Positions 8,720 to 18,005 of a stretch of 64,000 nucleotides of DNA are shown one piece after another (the first letter of the stretch is position 1; every line of letters begins with the position of its first letter). Made by a program: the position numbers and the translations under genes. Source of the stretch: Clostridia bacterium (GTDB lineage: Bacteria > Bacillota > Clostridia > Christensenellales > Pumilibacteraceae); the NCBI GenBank assembly GCA_022791915.1, contig JAAWAB010000008.1:1-64000 (forward strand), in the 5' to 3' direction. The notes beneath the pieces were generated by a model. It ran no database searches. It was given only the letters and a program-made list of their open reading frames with translations, and was not told the DNA's origin.

Positions 8720-11157
8720 AAAAACAAGGCAAAATCGTTTGCGCGGTACTTACGCTTATCATGTGTTTTTCGTTTGCTGCGTGCGACGGAAGCGGGAGCG
8801 GCGTGCCGTCCGATCTGGATAAGGGGTATACATATACCAAACAGAACAACGACGGTTTAATGCAGTTTTACAGCTCGGACAGCGGGTTGGACGCATTTTT
8901 GAACGACTACATGGAACGACATTTGCGGTACAGCGATAAAGCGGTAGGCACAATGCGTGTGGGCGAAACGTCTACGCCGTGGAAAGAGTGGGAAGCTATG
9001 AGCGTGATGTGGATGAACACGGGCGCTATCGGATACAGTCCCAAAGAGTCGGTTGCGCAGGCGCTTACCAACATTTATCAGGACGAATTCGGCTATATCT
9101 GGATGGATAACGGCACTTCGCTCGTAAACTGGGGGCAGAGTTGGGAATTCCCCAACGCGCGGCACAGCGGCGGCAAAAATCACACGTATTTCGGCAACAC
9201 GGCGGAAGGCAGTGTAACCGATACGTGGGAAGGTGCGGACAACAACAATCGTTTGGGCAGTCGTGTACCCGTTGCGGGAACGGCGCGGGACTATCTGCTG
9301 ATAGAATCGCAAAGCGGGGGAGATATCACTTCGGCAACGTTTCAGACGGTGAGCGGCAGTTATGCCAAGCGTATGAATTCGTCCAAGCCCGTAGGCGATA
9401 TGGCTGTGGCTTTCCATGCGCCGTTTGTGGAAATCAATCTGTCGCTGTTAGACGAAGACTCGCTGGGGCATTCCACGGCTGTGGAAGATATCGAGTTGTG
9501 GTGGCAGACGGACGGCGCGTCCGAGTACGATACGCAACATATGGTGAAGTACAGCGAATTTTCGAGTACGCCCGCCGAATATTTTCCCGTATCGTCGCGT
9601 ATCGTTTTTCCCATGTATGCGCATGCGGGGTGGGGAACGAGCGAAACGCGTAACATCACGGGTATGAAAATCGTGGTAAAATTCAAGCGTGCTTTTCACG
9701 GGCAGGTTAAACTCGATCGGGTGGCGCTTGCCTACGACGGCAGACAAGTAAACAATAACGGAGTGTTTATTGCGGCTGCTGCGGAAACTTACAAATTTAC
9801 GCAGGATAACGAATGGTTGGAAAAGAACATCGGCAAATGCCGCAAAGCAATGCAGTTTTTGATGACGTATTGCGGCATAGAAGGCGACGAACTGATTACC
9901 ACGGCGAACTTTGTGGGGCACGACGGGTCTACCAACGCAACCAAAGGACTGGGACGCGGACACGGCATCGGCGACGGTTACTGGGACTGCATATCCAATC
10001 CGTGCGTCAATTCCTATGTGAATATGTATTACTTTAAGGCGCTCAAAGCCATGGAGTATCTCGAACGGGTAGCAGCTGCCGCGGGTATAGAAGGAGAGAG
10101 TGCGCAAGTGTTTAAGCACGACATGAGCGGCAAAGTTACGTATTCGGAAACGGAAAAAACGCTTGCCGAAAAAATCGATGCGTTTATTCCGCGTTTCCGC
10201 GAATATTTCTGGAACGACGCTACGGGGCGTTTTGCTCTCGGACATGCGCACCCGAACGACGTGGATAAGGGCACGGTAGACGAAATTGTGGATTACGGTT
10301 TTACCAAGTATAACCAAGAAGCAATCGAGTTGGGGCTTGCGTCCGACGAGCAGACGGAAAGCATTCTTTCTTGGATAAACGGCTCCCGTTCCGTTGCGGG
10401 AGATACAAGCACGGGTGCGGATTTATACAAATATGCGTTTGCGCCGCGTTGGACGACCAAAGCGAACACATGGCAATTCTGGTGGAACATGACGGGCGGC
10501 GGCGAAGGCGGAAGCGGACTCTATGCCTGGGATAAACAGATTCAGAACGGTGGAACATCGTTGCAATGTGCGTACTACGATTTGGCGGCAGAGTTGGTTG
10601 CAAACGGTGCGGACAGCGCGTTCGGTAAGCTGAAAAACATTCAGAAGTGGTACGAAGAAGTTACCGAAATGGCGGAAATGGCAGGCGGTGGCGGTATGGA
10701 TTTCTATAATACCTACTACGAAGTCAACAATATCAAGTTGCAGGGGAACGACCACGGCGGCGCGGGGGTTGTAGGCGTAGACAGCGAGTTCATAGAAGCA
10801 ACTTTATTGTATGCAGCCGTTCCGTATCGGTTCTTCGGGTTAGACAGCGAAACGGCGGGGGTACTGTCGGTAACGCCTGCAATGCCGTCCGATCTTACTT
10901 TCTGGAAAATGGAAAATCTTACCTTCGGCAACATTATGTACGATCTTTCCATAGGAAAGAATTTCATACAGTTGAACAGCGTGTCGGGCGAAAATAATTA
11001 TAAAGTAAAAGTGACGCTCGATAAGCCCGCAGGTAATTTTCAGGTAAGACAACACAATAAGATTTTAACCGAAAACACCGATTATACGGTGGAAGGGGAT
11101 AAAGTGGTGATAACCGTTCCGCTTTGCAACGGACGGATTCAAACGGTTACGCTGTAA
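8716..11157 (+). CDS. Lipoprotein of six-hairpin glycosidase type
   Basis: An 813-residue lipoprotein (lipobox FAAC, Cys23). After an N-terminal beta-rich half, the part from about residue 360 looks like an (alpha/alpha)-barrel glycosidase: FVGHDG, GIGDGYWD near 418, NMYYFKALKAMEYLE, SWINGSRSVAGD and a Gly-rich PRW-NTWQFWW block. The same landmarks occur in the paralogue at 14424-16781, so the two are homologous. I cannot assign a CAZy family. Substrate and activity are unknown, and catalysis, rather than binding, is not proven. The ATG overlaps the previous stop and has AAAGGAG upstream. Confidence 0.72.
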   Translation: MKKQGKIVCAVLTLIMCFSFAACDGSGSGVPSDLDKGYTYTKQNNDGLMQFYSSDSGLDAFLNDYMERHLRYSDKAVGTMRVGETSTPWKEWEAMSVMWMNTGAIGYSPKESVAQALTNIYQDEFGYIWMDNGTSLVNWGQSWEFPNARHSGGKNHTYFGNTAEGSVTDTWEGADNNNRLGSRVPVAGTARDYLLIESQSGGDITSATFQTVSGSYAKRMNSSKPVGDMAVAFHAPFVEINLSLLDEDSLGHSTAVEDIELWWQTDGASEYDTQHMVKYSEFSSTPAEYFPVSSRIVFPMYAHAGWGTSETRNITGMKIVVKFKRAFHGQVKLDRVALAYDGRQVNNNGVFIAAAAETYKFTQDNEWLEKNIGKCRKAMQFLMTYCGIEGDELITTANFVGHDGSTNATKGLGRGHGIGDGYWDCISNPCVNSYVNMYYFKALKAMEYLERVAAAAGIEGESAQVFKHDMSGKVTYSETEKTLAEKIDAFIPRFREYFWNDATGRFALGHAHPNDVDKGTVDEIVDYGFTKYNQEAIELGLASDEQTESILSWINGSRSVAGDTSTGADLYKYAFAPRWTTKANTWQFWWNMTGGGEGGSGLYAWDKQIQNGGTSLQCAYYDLAAELVANGADSAFGKLKNIQKWYEEVTEMAEMAGGGGMDFYNTYYEVNNIKLQGNDHGGAGVVGVDSEFIEATLLYAAVPYRFFGLDSETAGVLSVTPAMPSDLTFWKMENLTFGNIMYDLSIGKNFIQLNSVSGENNYKVKVTLDKPAGNFQVRQHNKILTENTDYTVEGDKVVITVPLCNGRIQTVTL

Positions 11158-11200
11158 AAATTTTGCGGAGCGGAAATTTTTTACCGCTTGAAATAGTAAT
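11156..11200 (+). other. Intercistronic hairpin between glycosidase and transporter genes
   Basis: AAAATTT near 11157 can pair with AAATTTT near 11174. An alternative stem AGCGG/CCGCT overlaps it. This may be a weak terminator or mRNA-stabilising hairpin that sets the level of the downstream binding protein. Confidence 0.35.
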
Positions 11201-11212
11201 AAGGAGATAGTT

Positions 11213-12556
11213 ATGAAAAGAGTATTCATGATGATTGTTTCGGCATTGATGTGTTTGGTAACGGGATTATCGTTTGCGGGTTGCAATTTCGATTCCACGC
11301 CGCCGTACACGCCGCCGCAGGAAGAATTGGAAGATAACCCCAACGCAAAGGTGCAACTTACGGTACAGACGTTGCCCGACACGTACGAAAAAAACATGAT
11401 GATTCGTTGGATTAACGGATATCAAAAAAAGAATCCCGACGTGGGAATCAATCTTAAACAGACGTTCGGTGCGATGAACGAACTGGACAAAATGTATTAT
11501 AACAATACTATGTGTGACATTGTTTGGTCGGGCGGAGACCAGCATTCGCCGTTTTCGCAGAAATATTTTGTAGACCTTGCGGGATTTGAAGGAGCAACCG
11601 AATTTTTCGACGGATTCTACGAAACGGTTATCGAAACCACGCACACCACCGAGGGAGATAAAGGGATATGGTTTGTTCCGCGTGATTACAATGCGCTCGT
11701 GGTGTATTACAACAAGACGATGTTCAAAGAATTGAATATTGCCGAGCCGAAATCAAATTGGACGTGGGACGAATTTGTGGCAACTTGCGACGCGCTTTCC
11801 GCTTCGCCCGGTGTGCTCAATGCGCTTGAAAACGACATCGCATGGCCTCCTTTTCAACAGACCATGATGGCGAATTTCGGCAGCAAATATTTTAATGACG
11901 ATGCTTCGATAGCGTTCGACAGTGCCCAAACCAAAGCGTGCTATGATTATCAGCAGGAGTTTAACAACAAATACACCATCCAGGGTACGGGCTCCAATTT
12001 CAGCGCCTACACAAAGGGCGGCGAAAAAAACGTAGGTATGTATATCGGCGTGCGTCCCGCGTTACCCGTACTTGCCAATAAAGCGGCGGCTTCGGGGTGG
12101 GAACTCGGGTGCGTGGCGTTTCCCAATTACAAGCGCGGTGAAGAAAACGGATTTGTAGGCGCGGGATGCAGCGGCTATGCCATCAATAATAAATCGAGTA
12201 ACGAAAAGCAACAGGAAGCGTGGAAGTTCTTGAAGTATTGCATGTCCGAAGAAGGGTATCGTCAGGCAAATCCCGTAGGTACGTTGGTGCCCGCTATTAA
12301 AAGCATGATTAACGACCCCAGTTGGCGCAACTACTCGGCAGGTAACGTTACGGTTGATGCCGACGCATTTGTTAAAACGGATGCCACGCCCATATTTCTG
12401 AACTACTACCGCATGCATCCTACTGCTTCGCATCAGGAAATCATCAATGCGGCGGGGTTCTTTTGGAGCAATGTGAAAGCGGGGTCGAGTCAGACGTACA
12501 GCGCAAGCATGAGCAACTATAAACAATATCTCAAAGATAGGGCGCACATTCAGTAA
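11213..12556 (+). CDS. Sugar ABC transporter, extracellular solute-binding lipoprotein
   Basis: A 447-residue family 1 solute-binding protein. The lipobox is SFAGC (Cys24), followed by an acidic, proline-rich linker and a mature part with typical features: MIRWINGYQKKNP early on, WFVPRDYNALVVYYNK, NWTWDEFVATCDAL and a C-terminal KFLKYCMSEEGYRQ. It would capture an oligosaccharide outside the membrane and pass it to the two permeases that follow 13 nt downstream. Its place between two glycosidase-like lipoproteins suggests uptake of their products. AAGGAG precedes the ATG. Confidence 0.9.
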   Translation: MKRVFMMIVSALMCLVTGLSFAGCNFDSTPPYTPPQEELEDNPNAKVQLTVQTLPDTYEKNMMIRWINGYQKKNPDVGINLKQTFGAMNELDKMYYNNTMCDIVWSGGDQHSPFSQKYFVDLAGFEGATEFFDGFYETVIETTHTTEGDKGIWFVPRDYNALVVYYNKTMFKELNIAEPKSNWTWDEFVATCDALSASPGVLNALENDIAWPPFQQTMMANFGSKYFNDDASIAFDSAQTKACYDYQQEFNNKYTIQGTGSNFSAYTKGGEKNVGMYIGVRPALPVLANKAAASGWELGCVAFPNYKRGEENGFVGAGCSGYAINNKSSNEKQQEAWKFLKYCMSEEGYRQANPVGTLVPAIKSMINDPSWRNYSAGNVTVDADAFVKTDATPIFLNYYRMHPTASHQEIINAAGFFWSNVKAGSSQTYSASMSNYKQYLKDRAHIQ

Positions 12557-12569
12557 AAGGACGGGTTTC

Positions 12570-13496
12570 ATGGCTTTAACGCAAAAATCGAAGCGAAAAC
12601 TGCGACAGAATATTGTGGGATATCTTTACATAAGTCCCGTTCTCATCGGTATTTTGATATTCACTTTATTACCTATTGTCTACTCGTTTGTTTGCAGCTT
12701 TTATAAAATGGAAAGAGGACCGTTTTCGTTTAACTTCAATCGCTACGGCAATTTTGTGGGATTGAAAAATTATACGGATATGTTCACGGTTATAACCGAG
12801 CGTAAAGATTTTTTGCAATCGCTCAAAGTAACGTTTACTTATGCCGTTATTCAGATTCCGTTGACGCTTGTATTGTCGTTTTTTCTTGCGGTTCTTCTCA
12901 ATCAGAAAGTGAAGGGTATGCGCGTGTTTCGCACGCTGTATTATTTGCCCGTGATTATGCCGGCGGTATGCACAGGATTGTTGTGGAGCCGCATTACCGA
13001 CCCCAATTTCGGCGTGGTAAACGAATTGCTCGGAAAAATAGGACTGCCCGCGTTCGGGTGGTTTGCCAAAGCGGAAACGAGTATGGTATCGCTGATTCTT
13101 GTGTCGTTGTTCGGAATCGGCGGCAATATGGTGTTATGGCTGGCACAGTTGAAAAACGTTCCGCAATCGGTTTATGAAAGCGCGCGTTTAGACGGGGCAG
13201 GCGCGTTCCGACGCATGTTCCGTATTACCATTCCGCTGTGTACGCCCATGATTCTGTATAATGTGATTATGAGTATTATCGGTGTGTTGCAAACATACGC
13301 GCAGGTGGAAACGTTATGCGGTGCGGGTGTGGACAACAGTTTGTATTTCTTTGTGCACAATGTGTATCATGCGTTTAACAACAATAATTTCGGTTATGCT
13401 TGTGCGTTGAGTTTCGTACTGTTTCTGATTATCGGATTACTTACTATGGTAACGCTCCGCACCGGCAAATGGGTTTACTACGGAGAGGAGGGGTAA
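12570..13496 (+). CDS. Sugar ABC transporter permease (MalF/UgpA type)
   Basis: A 308-residue membrane protein with six predicted TM segments, the first near residues 18-40. The EAA loop that contacts the ATPase is visible as ESARLDGAGAFRRMFRITIP near residue 210. This is the first permease of the heterodimer, and it starts 13 nt after the binding protein and 3 nt before the second permease. No ATPase gene is linked, as in Firmicutes transporters that use a shared MsmX-type ATPase. Confidence 0.92.
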   Translation: MALTQKSKRKLRQNIVGYLYISPVLIGILIFTLLPIVYSFVCSFYKMERGPFSFNFNRYGNFVGLKNYTDMFTVITERKDFLQSLKVTFTYAVIQIPLTLVLSFFLAVLLNQKVKGMRVFRTLYYLPVIMPAVCTGLLWSRITDPNFGVVNELLGKIGLPAFGWFAKAETSMVSLILVSLFGIGGNMVLWLAQLKNVPQSVYESARLDGAGAFRRMFRITIPLCTPMILYNVIMSIIGVLQTYAQVETLCGAGVDNSLYFFVHNVYHAFNNNNFGYACALSFVLFLIIGLLTMVTLRTGKWVYYGEEG

Positions 13497-13499
13497 AGC

Positions 13500-14384
13500 A
13501 TGGAAAACATTGCCTTGTTGCAACCCAAACACAAGCGCAGGCTTTCGGGCAAAACAATCGGACTTACGGCGGCAAAATACATTGTACTTGTTTGTATTGC
13601 TCTTATCATACTGTTTCCGTTGTTTATCATGATTGCCATCAGTATTCTGCCCGATTCCGAAGTAAATCAAAATCTGATTTTTTCGCCCACGCACACTATA
13701 TATATCGGCGCTTATAAACAGTTGCTTTCGCTCGATTCCGATTACGTGCGCTATCTGTTTAATACGTTGCTTATTTGTTGTATTCAGTTTGTGGGAATTC
13801 CGCTCGTGTCGTCGCTCTGTGCTTACGGTTTTACAAAAATCGAATTTAAGGGCAGAGATACGTTATTCGCCGTTGTGCTTTCCACAATGATGATTCCCGG
13901 CGTAGTAGTACTTATTCCGCTTTATACTATTTATGTGCGGTTCGGGTGGTTGGATACGTTGTATCCGATGTTCGTGCCCGCACTGTTCGGCGGCGGCGCG
14001 ACGAATATCTTTTTGATGAAACAATTTATGCGCGGCGTGCCCAACGATCTCATCAATGCGGCAAAACTGGACGGCGCCAATTCGCTGTTGATTTTTTTCC
14101 GCATGATGATACCCATGTGTGTTCCTATTATGTTGTTTGTGGGCGTCAATTCGTTTTTGGGCGCCTGGGGCGATTTTATGACGCCGTATACCTATCTTTC
14201 GCGTGAAAGCAAGTGGGTTACGTTGTCGCTCGGTATCTATTACGAATACGGTTTCAATAGCAGTAAATACGCAAATGCGGCTATGTCGGCAGGCGTGATT
14301 ATGATGATACCCTGCGCCGTGCTGTTTTTTGTGTTTCAGCGCTTTCTCATCGAAGGCGTAGCGTTGAGCGGAATGAAAGATTGA
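13500..14384 (+). CDS. Sugar ABC transporter permease (MalG/UgpE type)
   Basis: A 294-residue partner permease. It has six predicted TM segments after a basic N-terminus, and its EAA loop reads NAAKLDGANSLLIFFRMMIP near residue 185. GGAGAGGAGGGG lies upstream of the ATG. It forms the channel with the preceding permease. Confidence 0.92.
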   Translation: MENIALLQPKHKRRLSGKTIGLTAAKYIVLVCIALIILFPLFIMIAISILPDSEVNQNLIFSPTHTIYIGAYKQLLSLDSDYVRYLFNTLLICCIQFVGIPLVSSLCAYGFTKIEFKGRDTLFAVVLSTMMIPGVVVLIPLYTIYVRFGWLDTLYPMFVPALFGGGATNIFLMKQFMRGVPNDLINAAKLDGANSLLIFFRMMIPMCVPIMLFVGVNSFLGAWGDFMTPYTYLSRESKWVTLSLGIYYEYGFNSSKYANAAMSAGVIMMIPCAVLFFVFQRFLIEGVALSGMKD

Positions 14385-14423
14385 ACGAAACTCTCACCGT
14401 GTGTTTACACGAAAGGAAAAGTT

Positions 14424-16781
14424 ATGAAAAAGAAATGTTATGAAATCATTTGTGCGCTGCTTGCCGTTGCATGTGCGTTTTCGTTTGTCGCCTGTACGGA
14501 CGATAAGCCTACGCCGCCGCCGCAAAAAGTGAAAGAATATCATTACTACGATTATACGCCCGTGCACGAATCGGATACGCGTCTGCTGAAATTTTATACG
14601 TCGGACGAAAGAGTGAGTACCGTTCTCAACGACTACAACGAACGGCACATGCGTTATAACGAAGAAACACAGATTCACGACCATCCCGTAGGTGCGGGCG
14701 GCAGTGACTGGAAAGAATGGGAGGCGATGAGCGGTTCGTGGTGGAATACCAATGAGCAACTGCTCGGCAGTCGGTACGCAACGCAGAGTTGGGTGAACGA
14801 CTGGCTTACGCGTAAAGCAACTTTCGACGTGCAGGGCTATGTGTATCCCGATCAGGGCGGCAGAACCGGTTGGGGACTGGGCTGGGATTTTCCGCGTCAG
14901 GGAAGGGACGGAGAAGGGTATTTCCGTGATTTCGATACCGATGCGGGCGGTTGGACGGGATTGAACGGTACGCGTATTTCGGTTTCCGATTCCGTGCTCA
15001 CCGCATCGGTAACGGCAAGCGACGCTATTATGCTCGAATCGGGCGAAATTGCAACCTATGCGTTCGGTTCGCCGTTTATCCAGTTGTTTTTCGGGGTGAA
15101 TATTCCCGAATATTCCAAAATCGACGATTTATATATTCAATTTCGCACGGCAAGTGAGCCCGAGTATGATACGACGTTCGACGGAGCGAAAACGGTAAAA
15201 TTTTCCGAATTCTGTTTGCAGGGGTATGCGCTCGACCGAACGGGAGCAAACGATATGACGGTTTGTTTTTTCCCGATGTACTTGCTTGAATCCTGGGGAA
15301 AAGCGCGGGAAGAGATTCTGCAATACCGTGTGATTCTCAAAGCAAAAGAAGGACAAAAACTGACGGGAAGCATGCGCATAGATTGGACGGGGTGCGAGTG
15401 GGACGGCAGACATATTATCAACAACTGCAATTATTTGATTGCGGCGAAAGAAATGGTTTCGTTCTCGCAGGATCTTACGCTTCTGCGCAGTGTTATGGAA
15501 CGTGCGCGCACCGCCATGAATTTTCTGTATTATCAGATGAACGGAAAATCGGGTTTGATTTCCACCGAATATTTTGTAGGGCACGATAACCGCGAAAGTA
15601 CAATGAATTACGGAATAGGCAGCGGCTACTGGGATATGTCGGCATTCCCCGATGTGAATATGTATACCAATATTTCGTATTACCGTGCTTTGCAAGCAAT
15701 GTTGTATCTCGAAGAGATGTGCGCGGCAAATAAGATTATCGTACCCGACGTATATACGCGCAACGAACAGATGAACGGCAAATTGCGCTACGAACTGACC
15801 GCGGAAGAACTGCGCGAACTGATTCCGCTTTGCAAGGAGCGTTTCGGCAAAGAATTCTGGAACGAAAAAACGGGGCGTTTTCATGCGGGAACCATGTATA
15901 ACGGCAAAGTGCAGGACGTGGGATATCTTATGTTCAATCAGCAGGCGATTGTTGCGGGACTCGCCACTGCCGAGCAGGAAAAAAGCATTATTTCGTGGAT
16001 TAACGGAGAGCGAACCGTACAAGGCGACGCAAGCACGGGTGACGATATCTATCTGTATGAATTTGCGCCGCGGTTCTGTACGGCAACCATTGCGCCGCAT
16101 GTGTTTTGGGCGGGAATCGGCGCGTTCGGCACCAACGTAAATAACGGCGGTACGGCGTTGCATTTGGCGTATTACGACATGGTGTCGCAAGCCCGCGTGG
16201 ATATCGATAAAGCGGGCGAGCGTCTGGAAACGTTTGTAAAGTGGTATCATCGGGTTCTGGACGCATGGAAGACGTACGACCCGAGCGGGTATGTGTCCGA
16301 CGGGAATTCCAAACCTTCGTGGGAATTTTACCGCCATTATTACGGTACCGACGTGAAATTGCAAGGTGGCGGCAGCGGCGGCGTTATCGGGCTCGATTAC
16401 GAGTTTTTGGAAGCATCACTGTTTGTTCGTGCTGTTCCCGACGCCTTTTTCGGCTGGGAAACGCAAAACGGGAACACGCTGAAAATAGCGCCCGACTTGC
16501 CCGATTCTCTCGAATACATCCGCATGGAAAATGTTACCTACGGCGGTAATTACTGCGATATATCGGTGGGGCATTGGTTCGCCACGGTCAGCGGGGTATC
16601 GTTGTATTCGTCGTCGGGAATTGCGCCCGACGCAATGTTGCAAGTGGAATTCGATATTCCCGCTTTCGACTACGTTGTGGAAGTAAACGGCGAAACGTCC
16701 GATGATTATGTTGCGGAAAACGGAAAACTCGTTGTAAGACTCCCGTTCGGCAATGCGCGGGTGGAAATCAAAAAGGCATAA
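14424..16781 (+). CDS. Lipoprotein of six-hairpin glycosidase type (paralogue)
   Basis: A 785-residue lipoprotein (lipobox FVAC, Cys24), homologous over most of its length to the 813-residue protein at 8716-11157. Shared landmarks are DYNERHMRY, WKEWEAMS, GLGWDFPRQG, FVGHD, GIGSGYWD near residue 400, SWINGERTVQGDASTGDDIY and LQGGGSGGVIGLDYEF. Duplicates on either side of one transporter suggest related substrates. AAAGGA lies upstream of the ATG. The enzymatic family is not identified, and an alpha/alpha-barrel fold is inferred from the motif pattern. Confidence 0.72.
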   Translation: MKKKCYEIICALLAVACAFSFVACTDDKPTPPPQKVKEYHYYDYTPVHESDTRLLKFYTSDERVSTVLNDYNERHMRYNEETQIHDHPVGAGGSDWKEWEAMSGSWWNTNEQLLGSRYATQSWVNDWLTRKATFDVQGYVYPDQGGRTGWGLGWDFPRQGRDGEGYFRDFDTDAGGWTGLNGTRISVSDSVLTASVTASDAIMLESGEIATYAFGSPFIQLFFGVNIPEYSKIDDLYIQFRTASEPEYDTTFDGAKTVKFSEFCLQGYALDRTGANDMTVCFFPMYLLESWGKAREEILQYRVILKAKEGQKLTGSMRIDWTGCEWDGRHIINNCNYLIAAKEMVSFSQDLTLLRSVMERARTAMNFLYYQMNGKSGLISTEYFVGHDNRESTMNYGIGSGYWDMSAFPDVNMYTNISYYRALQAMLYLEEMCAANKIIVPDVYTRNEQMNGKLRYELTAEELRELIPLCKERFGKEFWNEKTGRFHAGTMYNGKVQDVGYLMFNQQAIVAGLATAEQEKSIISWINGERTVQGDASTGDDIYLYEFAPRFCTATIAPHVFWAGIGAFGTNVNNGGTALHLAYYDMVSQARVDIDKAGERLETFVKWYHRVLDAWKTYDPSGYVSDGNSKPSWEFYRHYYGTDVKLQGGGSGGVIGLDYEFLEASLFVRAVPDAFFGWETQNGNTLKIAPDLPDSLEYIRMENVTYGGNYCDISVGHWFATVSGVSLYSSSGIAPDAMLQVEFDIPAFDYVVEVNGETSDDYVAENGKLVVRLPFGNARVEIKKA

Positions 16782-16820
16782 GCGTAAAATTCGCACGGGA
16801 TTTGCATAGGAGGTAAATGT

Positions 16821-17993
16821 ATGCGCATAGGAAGAAAAATCGCGATATCGTTTCTGGTTCTTCTTCTGTGTATTGTTGTCGTCGGGTGCGGTAACGGAAC
16901 GGAAAACGGGAACACTCCCGTTCCGCCGCCGCCCGTAGAAACCAACGAGCCCGAAACAATCGATTTTGCAAGCGGTATAGACGAGCAGAAAATCAACTGG
17001 TACGGCAGAACGGAATACAGCGTGAATACAAAAAGCGTGTATGTAAACAATACCGCTTCGGGATTCGAGGTGAAGTTCAACGGAACGCAACTCAAAGTGA
17101 CGTTTCGCAGCAGGACGGTGCAGGAAGGATTCATGGATATGGACCCCGATAATGCACGGACGTATTTGGGGGTGTCGGTGGACGGCGGAGAGTATAAGCG
17201 CATTTCCATTGCGCGCGGACAAAAAGTTACCATGCCCGTTGCCGCCAAACTTGCGGAAGGAGAACATACCGTTACGGTGCGAAAGAGCACCGAGGCGCAA
17301 GTTTGCTCTCTCGAAGTATTCGAACTTGCCGCCGACGGAAAATTTCTGCCGCCTCCGGTCAAGCCTGCCGTAAAATTGGAGTTTTACGGGGATAGTATCA
17401 CTGCGGGCATGAACGCCATGAAAGCGGAAGACGAATCGGGCGGAAAAGAATTACGAACATCCGAACAGCAGGACGGATTGGGAACGTACGCGTTTTATGC
17501 GGCGCAACAAATGCAGGCACAGGCAAATATGTTTTGTGTGTCGGGTCAGCGATTGTCGCATTACGGAGCGGGCGGCGACACCATACCGAGTCTGGCAAAA
17601 TACACGTCTCCCGCAGGTGGCGCCGAATGGGATTTCGAGCGTTATCGGGCAGACGCGGTTATCATCAATCTGGGAACAAACGATGTTATCGCATACGGAG
17701 CGCAAGCGAATTTCCGCACGACGCTGAAAAAGGAATATAAAGAATTCGTCGAGTATTTGCGTGCTCGCTACGGTGACGTGCCCGTTATTGTAGTATACGG
17801 TGTATATAAATATCGCAATGTTTTGGAATATAACAGCTTGTTTGCCGAAGCGGTTACCGAAATAAATACGGCACTCGGCAATGTATACGGGGTTGAACTA
17901 TCGCCTACGGCGTCGGCACATCCCACTCGGGCGGAAGCGTCGGCATACGGCGAAGTGCTGGCAACACGGCTTACCGAAATATTGGCGGCGTAG
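16821..17993 (+). CDS. SGNH-hydrolase lipoprotein, CE2-like acetylesterase
   Basis: A 390-residue lipoprotein (lipobox VVGC, Cys23). Residues about 50-175 form a beta domain beginning KINWYGR and containing SGFEVKFNGTQLKVTF, like the N-terminal jelly-roll of carbohydrate esterase family 2. The SGNH hydrolase domain follows: GDSITAG with catalytic Ser192, NLGTND (Asp288), and His367 in an HPT motif near the end. CE2 enzymes remove O-acetyl groups from plant polysaccharides such as mannan and xylan. It is a close relative of the next gene. AGGAGG precedes the ATG. Confidence 0.85.
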   Translation: MRIGRKIAISFLVLLLCIVVVGCGNGTENGNTPVPPPPVETNEPETIDFASGIDEQKINWYGRTEYSVNTKSVYVNNTASGFEVKFNGTQLKVTFRSRTVQEGFMDMDPDNARTYLGVSVDGGEYKRISIARGQKVTMPVAAKLAEGEHTVTVRKSTEAQVCSLEVFELAADGKFLPPPVKPAVKLEFYGDSITAGMNAMKAEDESGGKELRTSEQQDGLGTYAFYAAQQMQAQANMFCVSGQRLSHYGAGGDTIPSLAKYTSPAGGAEWDFERYRADAVIINLGTNDVIAYGAQANFRTTLKKEYKEFVEYLRARYGDVPVIVVYGVYKYRNVLEYNSLFAEAVTEINTALGNVYGVELSPTASAHPTRAEASAYGEVLATRLTEILAA

Positions 17994-18005
17994 GAGAAGA
18001 ACGGC

